Source: Thermoactinomyces intermedius
Lineage (GTDB): Bacteria > Bacillota > Bacilli > Thermoactinomycetales > Thermoactinomycetaceae
Length of the DNA stretch: 64,000 bases
Reading direction: 5' to 3' (one strand)
NCBI RefSeq assembly: GCF_016055025.1
Contig: NZ_JAECVW010000002.1
The translations under genes and the position numbers were made by a program. Positions 32,376 through 41,005 of the stretch are shown here, in pieces (position 1 is the first letter of the stretch; every line of letters begins with the position of its first letter). The notes under the pieces are model-generated. The model saw only the letters and a list, made by a program, of their open reading frames with translations, made no database searches and had not been told where the DNA came from.

Positions 32376-32452
32376 ACCCCTGCCACATGCATAAAGGCAG
32401 GGATCATCCCATTAAATTTTCAATTCGCCCAACCGGACCAACTCGACGACAG
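32376..32452. repeat. Direct repeat B: gerE 3' end plus terminator
   Basis: Counterpart of 28313-28389, differing at a handful of positions. Here it is in place as the intact 3' end of gerE (stop at 32412) with the terminator CCCCTGCC / GGCAGGG at 32379-32403. Confidence 0.8.
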
Positions 32453-32630
32453 CTTGGGAACGCCCTTTTACATTTAATTTCTGCATCACATTGCTGATAT
32501 GGTTACGAACGGTTTTTTCGCTGATAAACAGTTGTTGGGCGATTTCTTTGGTTGTCTTGTCTTGCACCAAAAGCTCAAACACTTCCCTCTCCCGGTTGGT
32601 CAACAAGGAGTTGCCTCTTCGGTTACTCAA
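32412..32630 (-). CDS. gerE: GerE-like sporulation transcription factor
   Basis: 72 residues, a stand-alone LuxR-type helix-turn-helix: LLTNREREVFELLVQDKTTK, EIAQQLFISEKTVRNHISNV, KGRSQAVVELVRLGELKI. It is close to B. subtilis GerE in length and sequence, the last mother-cell regulator of spore coat genes. The start is a TTG at 32630 after GGAAGGGTGG. A SigK-like promoter lies about 70 bases upstream. Its 3' end has been duplicated 4 kb downstream. Confidence 0.93.
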   Translation of the reverse strand: MSNRRGNSLLTNREREVFELLVQDKTTKEIAQQLFISEKTVRNHISNVMQKLNVKGRSQAVVELVRLGELKI

Positions 32631-32689
32631 ATGATGCCACCCTTCCTTGCTCGAGCACTTGATTTACAAGGGTCAGGGACCAGTCAAGT

Positions 32690-32717
32690 TATATTATGTC
32701 GGGGCTCCGCTAATGGT
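32690..32717 (-). promoter_or_regulatory. SigK-type promoter of gerE
   Basis: On the minus strand, AC, 17 bases, then CATAATATA, matching the SigK pattern AC-N16/17-CATANNNTA. SigK control of gerE is established in B. subtilis. Confidence 0.6.
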
Positions 32718-32862
32718 GAGTTTTTATCCGCTATTTAGGCGCATATCCTGTTATTTTCGAATCGCTGCGTCACTTTTCTCCATCATCATATTCAACATCC
32801 CCTGTAACGGTTCCGGAAACTTCGGAAGGAAGGGTGAAAAACGGGATAGAAAAGAAAAAATT

Positions 32863-34059
32863 TTATTCCGGGATTCGGATGATGTCTTCCGGAGCGGTGG
32901 TCAACGATTCCAGTCCGTTTTTAGTCACCAAGTATGTGTTTTCAATGCCGACGACCCCGCGTCCCGGGAAGGTAAACTTCGGTTCAATGGCGATCACCAT
33001 TCCTTCTTGCAGCGGCTGGTCAAATCCCCTTGCCAAAACGGGAAGCTCGTCCATCTCCAAACCGACGCCATGCCCCAGGAACTTGGCCTGATCGGGCCCG
33101 AATCCCATGAAATGCTCCGCCAAACCGGCTTCCTTTGCCATTTCCAGCGAACGGAGATACAATGACTTCCAGGAAACGCCGGGTTTTCCCATCTCTTCGG
33201 CTTCTCTGATGATGGAAACGGCCACCTTATAAGCCTGCTTTAAATCATCATCCAAATCCCCGATCACTGCCAGCCGTGTTTGGTCAATCAGATAACCTTC
33301 CACTGTCGTGGCAATGTCCACCAGAATCGGTTCATTGGCTTTGATTGGTTTGGCACTCGCTCCTTGCGGACTGGCCAGTTGCGTACCCAATCCGCCGGCA
33401 GGCCCGTCAAAATAAGTGGGAGTGGCCGCAGCCGCGCCGGAAGCCACCATTCCCAGGCAAAGTTCTTGGTTATATCCCCGCATCCGGAACAATCCGATGC
33501 TTCCTTTTAACCGCAAAGTGTATTCAATTTCTGCCGACAGTTCCAATTCGGTTTTGCCTTCCCGGATCAAACGGGGAAGGGATTCCACGATTTCTTTGAC
33601 ATGGGAGGCCGCTTGGCGCATTTGCCGGAGTTCATATTCGGACTTGACTGCTCTTTGGAGTCTTAAATCAAAGGAGATGTCCACCGGTTCGGCCCCGGAA
33701 AACAAACGGATGTATCTTTGGGCGAGACCGTAAGGAAGCACATCCCATTCCAGCCCCAACCGTTTGACCGGCCCGAAGGCGGATTCGATTTTCCCGCCCA
33801 ATTCGCGTAATCTTCCCAAAGGTTGCACAGGAAGAACCGTTTCAAATTCCGCACGGGTCACACTTTTTTTTACATAAAAACAGGGTTCTCCTTTTTGCGG
33901 CACATACAAGACCCCGTTTTGCATCGTCCCGGTCAAGTAATAAAGATCGATGTTCTGGGTGATCAAAGCACCATCTGTTTCCTTCTCTTGAAGCATGGAT
34001 TGAAAACGGGCAATCCGTTCCCTGATTTCCGTTTCCGGCACTTTTGAAAGCGTATGCAT
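32863..34059 (-). CDS. M24-family Xaa-Pro peptidase
   Basis: 398 residues. An N-terminal creatinase-like domain (GALITQNIDLYYLTGTMQNG) is followed by the pita-bread catalytic domain. The metal ligands appear in PILVDIATTVEGYLIDQTRL (two Asp), FLGHGVGLEMDELPVL (His), GMVIAIEPKFTFPGRGVVGI (Glu) and VGIENTYLV (Glu). These are all five expected ligands. It cleaves N-terminal residues before proline, or dipeptides containing proline; aminopeptidase and dipeptidase forms are not separable here. Stands alone upstream of gerE. Confidence 0.88.
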   Translation of the reverse strand: MHTLSKVPETEIRERIARFQSMLQEKETDGALITQNIDLYYLTGTMQNGVLYVPQKGEPCFYVKKSVTRAEFETVLPVQPLGRLRELGGKIESAFGPVKRLGLEWDVLPYGLAQRYIRLFSGAEPVDISFDLRLQRAVKSEYELRQMRQAASHVKEIVESLPRLIREGKTELELSAEIEYTLRLKGSIGLFRMRGYNQELCLGMVASGAAAATPTYFDGPAGGLGTQLASPQGASAKPIKANEPILVDIATTVEGYLIDQTRLAVIGDLDDDLKQAYKVAVSIIREAEEMGKPGVSWKSLYLRSLEMAKEAGLAEHFMGFGPDQAKFLGHGVGLEMDELPVLARGFDQPLQEGMVIAIEPKFTFPGRGVVGIENTYLVTKNGLESLTTAPEDIIRIPE

Positions 34060-34214
34060 TTTTGCACGATCCCCTTTCTGATTTACGCCTGAAATGTTAA
34101 AATCCTCACTCTTTTAAGGTACAATGTTTTTTTCCCCACCGTCAAACCCGGGCATATTTGCCCCGACTCCGAGCCAAACTACTTGCAAACAACCAAGAGA
34201 AAGGAAACCACAGA

Positions 34215-35804
34215 ATGATCCTCACGGGAATAATCCTTATTGCACTTTTCATTGTCATCCTGGCTGTCGGATCGGAGCTTTCGGGTTTCAAAGAGCGTCG
34301 TAAGCAACAGCAGGAAATGCAATCCTTGAACTATTCCCCGGTGCAAAAGCCGGTGGTTTTGATCATCATTGATTCATTGATGCACATTCCATTGAAAGAA
34401 GTGCTGGATTTTGGCAAAGCACCGGCAATGAAATATTTGGTGGAAAACGGGCAATATCATCCCAAGGTGGTGACCAGCTTTCCGACCATGTCCGTGAGCA
34501 TCGATACAACCTTGCTCACGGGAGCAACCCCCAATGAACATCATATTTACGGCTTGGTTTATTTTCACAAAAAAGAAAACCGCATCGTCAACTTTGGCAC
34601 GGGTTTCAAAGAAACGTTTATTTTCGGCTTGAAAACCGTGTTGCAAGACAGCCTCTTGAATCTGAACCAAAAATACATCAGCCCAAAGGTGAAAACCATT
34701 CATGAAGAAACGGACTTGCCCACCGCATCCATCAACGGATTGATTTACCGGGGAAATTATCAAAGAACGTTGTTTCCTCCTTTGTTGGCACGATGGACCG
34801 CCCTTTTGCCCAAGCGCATTCAGACCAAAGCACCGTTTCTTTTTTCTTTTGGTGCCATGTCCAAAATCTCGAAGTCTGACAAATATGATTCACTTTGGAG
34901 ACGTTTCGGGTTTAATGACTCCTTTTCGCAAAAGGAACTGGCTTCGCTTATCAAAAAGGGCAATTTGCCGGCGTTTACCATTGCCTATTTCCCCACCAAT
35001 GACGATGCGGTTCATCGGGAAGGCCCGTCGCAAATCAAGGGGATTGAAAAAGCGGACAAAGAACTGCAAAAGGTTTTGGATGCCTTCGGTTCCTGGGAAG
35101 AAGCCATCCGGCAGGTCACTTGGATAGTCATGGGCGACAGCGGACAAACTCCCATTCTTCCCAATCATCAAGCCGCTTACATCGATTTGCGAAAACTTCT
35201 CAGGGACTACAAAATCATGCCCATCCGGCAAAAAACGCCGCGAAAAGAAGATCAACTGGTGTTATGCGTCAATGAACGGATGGCTTACATTTATTTAACA
35301 GACCCCGACCTTAAGATGAACGAAGTGGTTCAGGCACTGAAAAAGGAACCCAAACTGGACCTGATTGCCTGGCAAGAAAAAGATTGGATTCACGTCATCA
35401 GCGGCAATGTCCCGGAAGCCCGTTGCCGGTTTCAAAAAGGAGGCCTGTATGCGGACGAATACGGCCAAACCTGGAAGCTGGAGGGAGACCTGTCCGTCCT
35501 GGATCTGAAAACGGATGATGCAAACCGGATCCGCTACGGTATTTTTCCTGATGTGTTATTCCGTTTATGCGGTGTCATGAATACGTGGGACCGGGTGATC
35601 ATTGTCACCGCTTCACCGGGATATGAATTGACGGGGGAAGGCTCTCCGACACATAAAGGCGGATCTCACGGTTCCCTGCATTATCTGGATTCAGAAGTGC
35701 CGATGATTATTTGCGGCACAAACTCCAGGCCGAAAACGCTGCGTTTGATCGATATCAAAGACTGGATTCTTCAATTAATCTCTTCAGACGAAACAAATCT
35801 CTGA
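34215..35804 (+). CDS. Membrane-anchored alkaline-phosphatase-superfamily protein
   Basis: 529 residues from ATG 34215 (AGAAAGGAAACCACAG upstream). One N-terminal membrane segment (ILTGIILIALFIVILAVGSE) anchors an extracytoplasmic domain of the type I phosphodiesterase/nucleotide pyrophosphatase type: VVLIIIDSLMHIPLKE (first metal Asp), SFPTMSVSIDTTLLTGATPN (nucleophile Thr), FPTNDDAVHREGP, WIVMGDSGQTP and THKGGSHGSLHYLDSEVPMI. The substrate is unknown; phosphodiester or phosphonate esters are usual. A HExxH protein follows after 73 bases. Confidence 0.82.
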   Translation: MILTGIILIALFIVILAVGSELSGFKERRKQQQEMQSLNYSPVQKPVVLIIIDSLMHIPLKEVLDFGKAPAMKYLVENGQYHPKVVTSFPTMSVSIDTTLLTGATPNEHHIYGLVYFHKKENRIVNFGTGFKETFIFGLKTVLQDSLLNLNQKYISPKVKTIHEETDLPTASINGLIYRGNYQRTLFPPLLARWTALLPKRIQTKAPFLFSFGAMSKISKSDKYDSLWRRFGFNDSFSQKELASLIKKGNLPAFTIAYFPTNDDAVHREGPSQIKGIEKADKELQKVLDAFGSWEEAIRQVTWIVMGDSGQTPILPNHQAAYIDLRKLLRDYKIMPIRQKTPRKEDQLVLCVNERMAYIYLTDPDLKMNEVVQALKKEPKLDLIAWQEKDWIHVISGNVPEARCRFQKGGLYADEYGQTWKLEGDLSVLDLKTDDANRIRYGIFPDVLFRLCGVMNTWDRVIIVTASPGYELTGEGSPTHKGGSHGSLHYLDSEVPMIICGTNSRPKTLRLIDIKDWILQLISSDETNL

Positions 35805-35877
35805 TTGGTTGGAATGAGTCAAGCCCGGTATCGCATAAAAGTAACTGTAAAAATAAAAATATCAGGGAGAAACCAAT

Positions 35878-36588
35878 ATGAGCCGCGTGGCGAATCCGGA
35901 CAAAACCTTGATGAAGTTGGATGAGCGGTGTCCGACACTGCCTCCGAAATGTCTGTTTGTTTTGGAACTGGAACAAGATGAGTATTTTCCCCATCTGACT
36001 CCATCCGAAGTTCCTTTGTTGATTGAACAGGCCATTCAAAAAGGAATCCATGCATCCGGCAAATGGGCGGAACAAAAACAATCGCTCAAGGACATGATCA
36101 ATCTTCTCATCAGGCAAGGAATCACCGTGCGCTTTTTGGAGCGGCATCCGGAAAAACCCTCCATTCGTGCCGAATATAACAAGAAAACCAAAACCATCCG
36201 CATTTACCGCAAATCCATGCATCAAATCCAGCGGTTCTTTGAAGAACTCAACATCCCGGTAACGGAAGAAGATCTTTTCTTGCTGCATTTATACCATGAA
36301 TGGTTTCATCACCTGGAAGAAACCAAAATCGGGCGAACCGATGATGAATTGCCCCGTGTCACCATCAAGCAAAAAGGCCCTTTCGCCATTCGCAAACGAT
36401 TGAGCCGGTTGCGGGAAATTGCTGCCCATGCTTTTGTCCAACAAGTATTTGACCTCAACTGGTCCCCTCTGTTACTGGATTATTTGCTTTATTTCAAAGA
36501 AAAGGGATGGAACTTTGGGCAAATCCGCGAATCCTTCCAAAAAGAAAAGGAAAGAATTCAATCGGTTTATCATTTGGGCGGCACATAG
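35878..36588 (+). CDS. Hypothetical protein with HExxH metal-binding motif
   Basis: 236 residues with no family I can name. Position 140-144 reads HEWFH in the context LLHLYHEWFHHLEE, the HExxH pattern of zinc proteases, and a further REIAAHAFVQQ helix near 180 could supply a third ligand. The rest is basic and helical with no signal peptide. ATG 35878 follows AGGGAGAAACCAAT. It may be co-transcribed with the upstream phosphatase-like gene. Protease activity is only suggested by the motif. Confidence 0.6.
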   Translation: MSRVANPDKTLMKLDERCPTLPPKCLFVLELEQDEYFPHLTPSEVPLLIEQAIQKGIHASGKWAEQKQSLKDMINLLIRQGITVRFLERHPEKPSIRAEYNKKTKTIRIYRKSMHQIQRFFEELNIPVTEEDLFLLHLYHEWFHHLEETKIGRTDDELPRVTIKQKGPFAIRKRLSRLREIAAHAFVQQVFDLNWSPLLLDYLLYFKEKGWNFGQIRESFQKEKERIQSVYHLGGT

Positions 36589-36673
36589 ATTGGTCGGCAA
36601 GACCAATCTATTTTCTTGAGAAAGGTGCCAACATCCGGATCATTTGCTAAGATAATAAGAGAGGTGAAAAGCT

Positions 36674-36991
36674 ATGGACCGCTGTATTTGTCCGAAATTT
36701 GAAATGGCTGTTGAAATCATTTCCAAAAAATGGACAGGCCTTATCATTCGTGTTTTGATTGAAAAAACAAGCCGCTTTCGGGATATTCGCGAGCAAATTC
36801 CTTTGATGAGCGAGCGGATGCTTGCTGAACGATTGAAAGAACTTGAGGCCAAAGGATTGGTGGAGCGGAGAGTTTATGCGGAAACGCCGGTGCGGATCGA
36901 GTATGCTTTGACCGAAAAAGGAAAAGCACTCACCCCTGTCATTGACGCCATTCAAAAATGGGCGGACGAATGGATCGACTGTGACGAATAA
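36674..36991 (+). CDS. HxlR-family transcriptional regulator
   Basis: 105 residues: CPKFEMAVEIISKKWTGLII with the N-terminal Cys typical of redox/aldehyde-sensing HxlR proteins, then RFRDIREQIPLMSERMLAER, LKELEAKGLVERRVYAETPV, and EYALTEKGKALTPVIDAIQKWA. It starts at ATG 36674 behind AGAGGTGAAAAGCT. Target genes unknown; the next gene begins 46 bases downstream. Confidence 0.9.
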   Translation: MDRCICPKFEMAVEIISKKWTGLIIRVLIEKTSRFRDIREQIPLMSERMLAERLKELEAKGLVERRVYAETPVRIEYALTEKGKALTPVIDAIQKWADEWIDCDE

Positions 36992-37037
36992 TTTTTAAAA
37001 AAGCAGGGGACATTAATGGCACCGGAGGTGTCCAACG

Positions 37038-37289
37038 ATGTCATTTCCATATCGATGTCCGGCTTGCGGCACAAACCGGAGTCGTTTTAATATCATTGAA
37101 CAAGTGGTGCATTCCGTCAAAAAGGATCGGCTGACCGGTGAAATCATTGAGACCGTGCCGGAAGACGATCCTTTTCAAATTCGGTACCGCGGCGAAAAAT
37201 ACCGTGTCCAATGCGGTGTCTGCGGAATGATTGACAAAGAAGAACGGTTTGTCAAATTCGCGCAAAACGCATTGGACCCGGCAAACTGA
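37038..37289 (+). CDS. Small zinc-ribbon protein, function unknown
   Basis: 83 residues with two cysteine knuckles, CPACG at 8-12 and CGVCG near 61-65, which together can bind one zinc. The middle is charged with a beta-hairpin look. ATG 37038 follows CGGAGGTGTCCAACG. A strong terminator lies 15 bases after the stop. Possibly transcribed with the HxlR gene. Confidence 0.6.
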   Translation: MSFPYRCPACGTNRSRFNIIEQVVHSVKKDRLTGEIIETVPEDDPFQIRYRGEKYRVQCGVCGMIDKEERFVKFAQNALDPAN

Positions 37290-37303
37290 ATTTGCTGTTT
37301 ACA

Positions 37304-37331
37304 AATGCCGAAGGGACTTCCCTTCGGCATT
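37304..37331 (+). terminator. Rho-independent terminator
   Basis: Perfect AATGCCGAAGGGA / TCCCTTCGGCATT hairpin followed by TTTT. Confidence 0.9.
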
Positions 37332-37503
37332 TTTTATGGAAAAAACCCTCTCTTTTATCATGCTGAGAAATGTTTTAAATATCGTTATAATAGATATTGA
37401 ATAGAAGATTCTGTTCTTATGCCTTATTTCTGCGCTTTGTTCTCACAGCGCTTTCATCATTCAGATCATGCGTTACCAATTCATGAAAGAAGAAGGGGTT
37501 TAC

Positions 37504-39036
37504 ATGCAAGCGTTCAAAGAGTCCATATTACAACTGATCACCGAAACATCCACCAATCTGCCGGCAGATGTGCGCAAAGCCATCAAAAAATCCAGAGAAC
37601 TGGAAAATGCGGGAACCCGTTCCGCTTTGGCTCTATCCACCATTTGCGACAACATTCAAATGGCCGAAGAAAACGTTTCACCGATTTGCCAGGACACCGG
37701 CATGCCGACTTTTAAAATCAAAGTTCCCGTCGGCGCCAATCAGATTGAAATGAGCAAAGCCATCCGGGAAGCGATTGTCGAAGCCACGCAAAAAGGAATT
37801 TTGCGCCCGAACTCCGTGGATTCCCTCACCGGGGAAAACAGCGGAAACAACCTGGGAGAAGGCGTTCCGGTCATTCACTATGAGCAATGGGAAAAAGACG
37901 AGGTGGAAGTACGCCTGATATTAAAAGGCGGCGGCTGTGAAAACAAGAATATTCAATATAGTTTGCCTTGTGAATTGGAAGGTTTGGGACGGGCCGGACG
38001 CGATTTGGACGGAATCCGCAAATGCATTTTGCATTCGGTTTACCAAGCCCAAGGGCAAGGATGCAGTGCCGGCTTTATCGGCGTCGGAATCGGCGGCGAC
38101 CGGACCACCGGCTATGAGTTGGCCAAAAAACAATTGTTCCGTCATTTGGATGACACCAACCCGAATCCAAAACTGGCCGAATTGGAAGAATATATTCTCG
38201 AAAAAGCCAACACGTTGTCCATCGGAACCATGGGCTTCGGCGGCGAGGTGACTTTGTTGGGCTGTAAAATCGGTGCCATGCACCGGATTCCGGCCAGCTT
38301 TTATGTATCGGTCGCATATAACTGCTGGGCTTTCCGCCGCCAGGGTGTCACCATCGATCCGAAAACCGGAAAAATCACCCGCTGGCTTTACCAATCCGAT
38401 GAAAAAGTGGATCTCCAAGTAAAAGAAGAAAACGATGCCGGTTCTGCTGAGAACACCCGCACCGTGGAACTTCACACCCCGATCACCGAAGAACAAGTCC
38501 GTCAGCTGAAAGTGGGGGACATCGTCATCATCAACGGTCCGATTTACACCGGCCGTGACGCAATCCACAAGCATTTGATGGATCACGACGCTCCGGTCGA
38601 TTTAAACGGGGGTGTCATCTACCACTGCGGTCCGGTCATGCTCAAAGATCAGGACGGCAACTGGCATGTCAAAGCCGCCGGCCCCACCACCAGCATCCGC
38701 GAAGAACCGTATCAAGGGGATATCATCAAGAAATTCGGCATTCGTGCCATCATCGGAAAAGGCGGCATGGGCAAGAAAACCTTGCAAGCCTTAAAAGAAC
38801 ACGGGGCGGTTTACCTCAACGCCATCGGCGGAGCAGCCCAATATTATGCCGACTGCATCACCAGTGTGGACGGCGTCGACTTCATGGAATTTGGCGTTCC
38901 GGAAGCAATGTGGCATCTCCAAGTGAAAGGCTTTGCCGCCATCGTCACCATGGATGCCCATGGCAACAGTTTGCATGAAGACGTGGATAAAACTTCTCTG
39001 GAAAAACTGGCTGAACTGAAAGATCCGGTCTTTTAA
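37504..39036 (+). CDS. fumA: Class I fumarate hydratase (iron-sulfur)
   Basis: 510 residues from ATG 37504 (AAGAAGGGGTTTAC upstream). Fused alpha and beta domains: SPICQDTGMPTFKIKVPVGA holds the first cluster Cys, LILKGGGCENKNIQYSLPCE the second, MGFGGEVTLLGCKIGAMHRI the third, then the beta part from about residue 330 (TGRDAIHKHLMD, GVIYHCGPVM, GPTTSIREEPYQ, GKGGMGKKTL). It interconverts fumarate and malate with an oxygen-sensitive [4Fe-4S] cluster. The longer frame upstream to 37468 lacks a ribosome-binding site. Confidence 0.95.
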   Translation: MQAFKESILQLITETSTNLPADVRKAIKKSRELENAGTRSALALSTICDNIQMAEENVSPICQDTGMPTFKIKVPVGANQIEMSKAIREAIVEATQKGILRPNSVDSLTGENSGNNLGEGVPVIHYEQWEKDEVEVRLILKGGGCENKNIQYSLPCELEGLGRAGRDLDGIRKCILHSVYQAQGQGCSAGFIGVGIGGDRTTGYELAKKQLFRHLDDTNPNPKLAELEEYILEKANTLSIGTMGFGGEVTLLGCKIGAMHRIPASFYVSVAYNCWAFRRQGVTIDPKTGKITRWLYQSDEKVDLQVKEENDAGSAENTRTVELHTPITEEQVRQLKVGDIVIINGPIYTGRDAIHKHLMDHDAPVDLNGGVIYHCGPVMLKDQDGNWHVKAAGPTTSIREEPYQGDIIKKFGIRAIIGKGGMGKKTLQALKEHGAVYLNAIGGAAQYYADCITSVDGVDFMEFGVPEAMWHLQVKGFAAIVTMDAHGNSLHEDVDKTSLEKLAELKDPVF

Positions 39037-39295
39037 CGGATGGTTGCCACGGGGAAGCGTTTGCCGCCTGAAAAAATGCCCGTCCTTTTGGCAAACGCTT
39101 CCTCCCATCCCGCACCATTTTCTGATTTTTCAGTAAAATAAATGATAAATTTTGGTTGCCTGCCTGCTTTTTACTGTTCACAGAATCCACGGAACAAGTT
39201 ACAATAAGCTTGAGCCACTTTACCTCAATGGAAAATGAAGGAAACGTTTGGATTGTCACATGTTTCTTTTCATGAAAAGGGGGATTTCATTACGG

Positions 39296-40207
39296 ATGAA
39301 AAATATTAAATTGTGGAGCATCCTTGCTCTTGTGGCAATGACGGCTTTCTCCTTGATTGGGCCGCAACCGGCTTCCGCCGATGCCATTAAAGGAGAAACC
39401 GTGGTCACCTTGGGGAAAGATTTGACCGGAACCCAACGGGATCAAATTTTGAAAGAAATGGGTGTCAGCGAAAACGCGGATAATGTCACCATCATCGATG
39501 TAACCAACCAAGAAGAACATCAATACCTTGGAAAATATTTGGGGGCGGATGTCATCGGACGCCGGGCCATCTCCTCCGCAAAAATTGTACTTACTTCTTC
39601 CGGTGAAGGAATCTCGGTGAAAACCAACAAAATTACCACCATTACACCCAGCATGTATGCCAATGCTGCCATCACAGCCGGAATCAAAGATGCGGACATT
39701 TATGTCACCGCTCCGTTTGAAGTATCCGGCACCGCAGGTTTGACCGGGATTATCAAAGCTTTTGAAACAGCAACCGGAGAAAAAATTGATGAAAATAAAA
39801 AACAAGTGGCTAACGAAGAAATTGTCCGGACGCAAGAACTCTCCCAAGAGATCGGCGATCCCAACAAAGCTGTTCAATTCATCAACGAAGTGAAAAAGCA
39901 AGTCTCTGAAGAAAAACCGAAAACTCCGGAAGAATTCCGGGACATCATCATCAACGTTTCCAATGACTTTGATATCAACTTGAATCAGGAAACCATCAAC
40001 AATCTGGTTCAATACGCCCAAAACTTTGACAAATTGGGCATCGACTGGGATCAATTGAGCCAGCAATTTGAAAGCTTGCGTGGAGATATCAAAGATATTT
40101 TAAATTCGGAAACCACGCAAGGAATCATCGACACCATTTTTGAATGGTTGGGCGATCTCTTTAAAGCAATCGGTGAATTATTCACCTCTGCCTCTTCACG
40201 GCAATAA
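39296..40207 (+). CDS. Secreted DUF1002 protein
   Basis: 303 residues from ATG 39296. A signal peptide (KLWSILALVAMTAFSLIGPQ, cut after ASA) precedes a DUF1002 domain: ETVVTLGKDLTGTQRDQILK, YLGKYLGADVIGRRAISSAK, TPSMYANAAITAGIKDADIY, VTAPFEVSGTAGLTGIIKAF. Members are common in sporulating Firmicutes; function unknown. The C-terminal third is a predicted helical domain. AGGGGG lies 13 bases upstream, longer than ideal. Confidence 0.85.
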   Translation: MKNIKLWSILALVAMTAFSLIGPQPASADAIKGETVVTLGKDLTGTQRDQILKEMGVSENADNVTIIDVTNQEEHQYLGKYLGADVIGRRAISSAKIVLTSSGEGISVKTNKITTITPSMYANAAITAGIKDADIYVTAPFEVSGTAGLTGIIKAFETATGEKIDENKKQVANEEIVRTQELSQEIGDPNKAVQFINEVKKQVSEEKPKTPEEFRDIIINVSNDFDINLNQETINNLVQYAQNFDKLGIDWDQLSQQFESLRGDIKDILNSETTQGIIDTIFEWLGDLFKAIGELFTSASSRQ

Positions 40208-40217
40208 TTTAAAAAAA

Positions 40218-40246
40218 GAACCGCTGGAATCTTTCCAGCGGTTCTT
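40218..40246. terminator. Bidirectional terminator between DUF1002 gene and sdhB
   Basis: Perfect AGAACCGCTGGA / TCCAGCGGTTCT hairpin, T6 on one side and A7 on the other, so it serves both convergent genes. Confidence 0.9.
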
Positions 40247-40252
40247 TTTTGT

Positions 40253-41005
40253 TTAAACGGACAACCACTTTTTAAACAGATGTTTTGTCGCATCCCGGTT
40301 GGATTTGGCAATCGCCGTTGTCAGCGGAATGCCTTTCGGACAAGCTTGCACACAGTTTTGCGAGTTTCCGCACTCTTGCAAGCCGCCTTTGTCCAAGAGA
40401 GCTTCGAGACGTTCTTCTTTGTTCATGGCCCCGGTCGGATGTGAGTTAAATAATTGAACTTGTCCCACCACAAAGGGTCCCATGAAATTCGAATGGCTGT
40501 TGACATTCGGGCAGGCTTCCAGACAAACCCCGCAGGTCATGCATTTTGACAATTCATAACGCCATTGCTGTTCATTTTCACTCATCCGCGGTCCCGGGCC
40601 GAGATCGTGAGTTCCGTCAATCGGGATCCATGCTTTCACTTTTTTCAAGGCATTAAACATCCGGCTGCGGTCCACAATCAAGTCCCGAATCACTGGGAAT
40701 GTTTTCATCGGTTGAACCCGGATGGGTTGCTCCAATTTGTCAATGAGTGCGGTACAAGCTTGGCGCGGCTTTCCGTTAATCACCATCGAACAAGCTCCGC
40801 ACACTTCTTCCAGACAGTTGGACTCCCATTGGACCGGAGCAACGGTTTTTCCTTCGCTGTTTACGGGATTTCGTTGGATTTCCATCAATGCGGAAATGAT
40901 ATTCATGTTTTTGCGATAAGGAATTTTAAACTCTTCTTCATAAGGTTTATCATCAGGTCCGTCTTGGCGTGTTATGATGAGGTGCACCGTTTTTTGTTCA
41001 CTCAT
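40253..41005 (-). CDS. sdhB: Succinate dehydrogenase iron-sulfur subunit
   Basis: 250 residues. The plant-type ferredoxin Cys set is in NCLEEVCGACSMVINGKPRQ and ACTAL; the second half has CMTCGVCLEACPNVN and CGNSQNCVQACPKGIPLTTA for the 4Fe-4S and 3Fe-4S clusters. It carries electrons from SdhA to the membrane cytochrome. Its ATG overlaps the sdhA stop by 4 bases. Last gene of sdhCAB. Confidence 0.97.
   Translation of the reverse strand: MSEQKTVHLIITRQDGPDDKPYEEEFKIPYRKNMNIISALMEIQRNPVNSEGKTVAPVQWESNCLEEVCGACSMVINGKPRQACTALIDKLEQPIRVQPMKTFPVIRDLIVDRSRMFNALKKVKAWIPIDGTHDLGPGPRMSENEQQWRYELSKCMTCGVCLEACPNVNSHSNFMGPFVVGQVQLFNSHPTGAMNKEERLEALLDKGGLQECGNSQNCVQACPKGIPLTTAIAKSNRDATKHLFKKWLSV

Noticed and set aside
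28313..32452. The direct repeats as attachment sites of an integrase-driven element
   Set aside because: No integrase, excisionase or tRNA gene is present in the interval, so only duplication and possible acquisition are reported.
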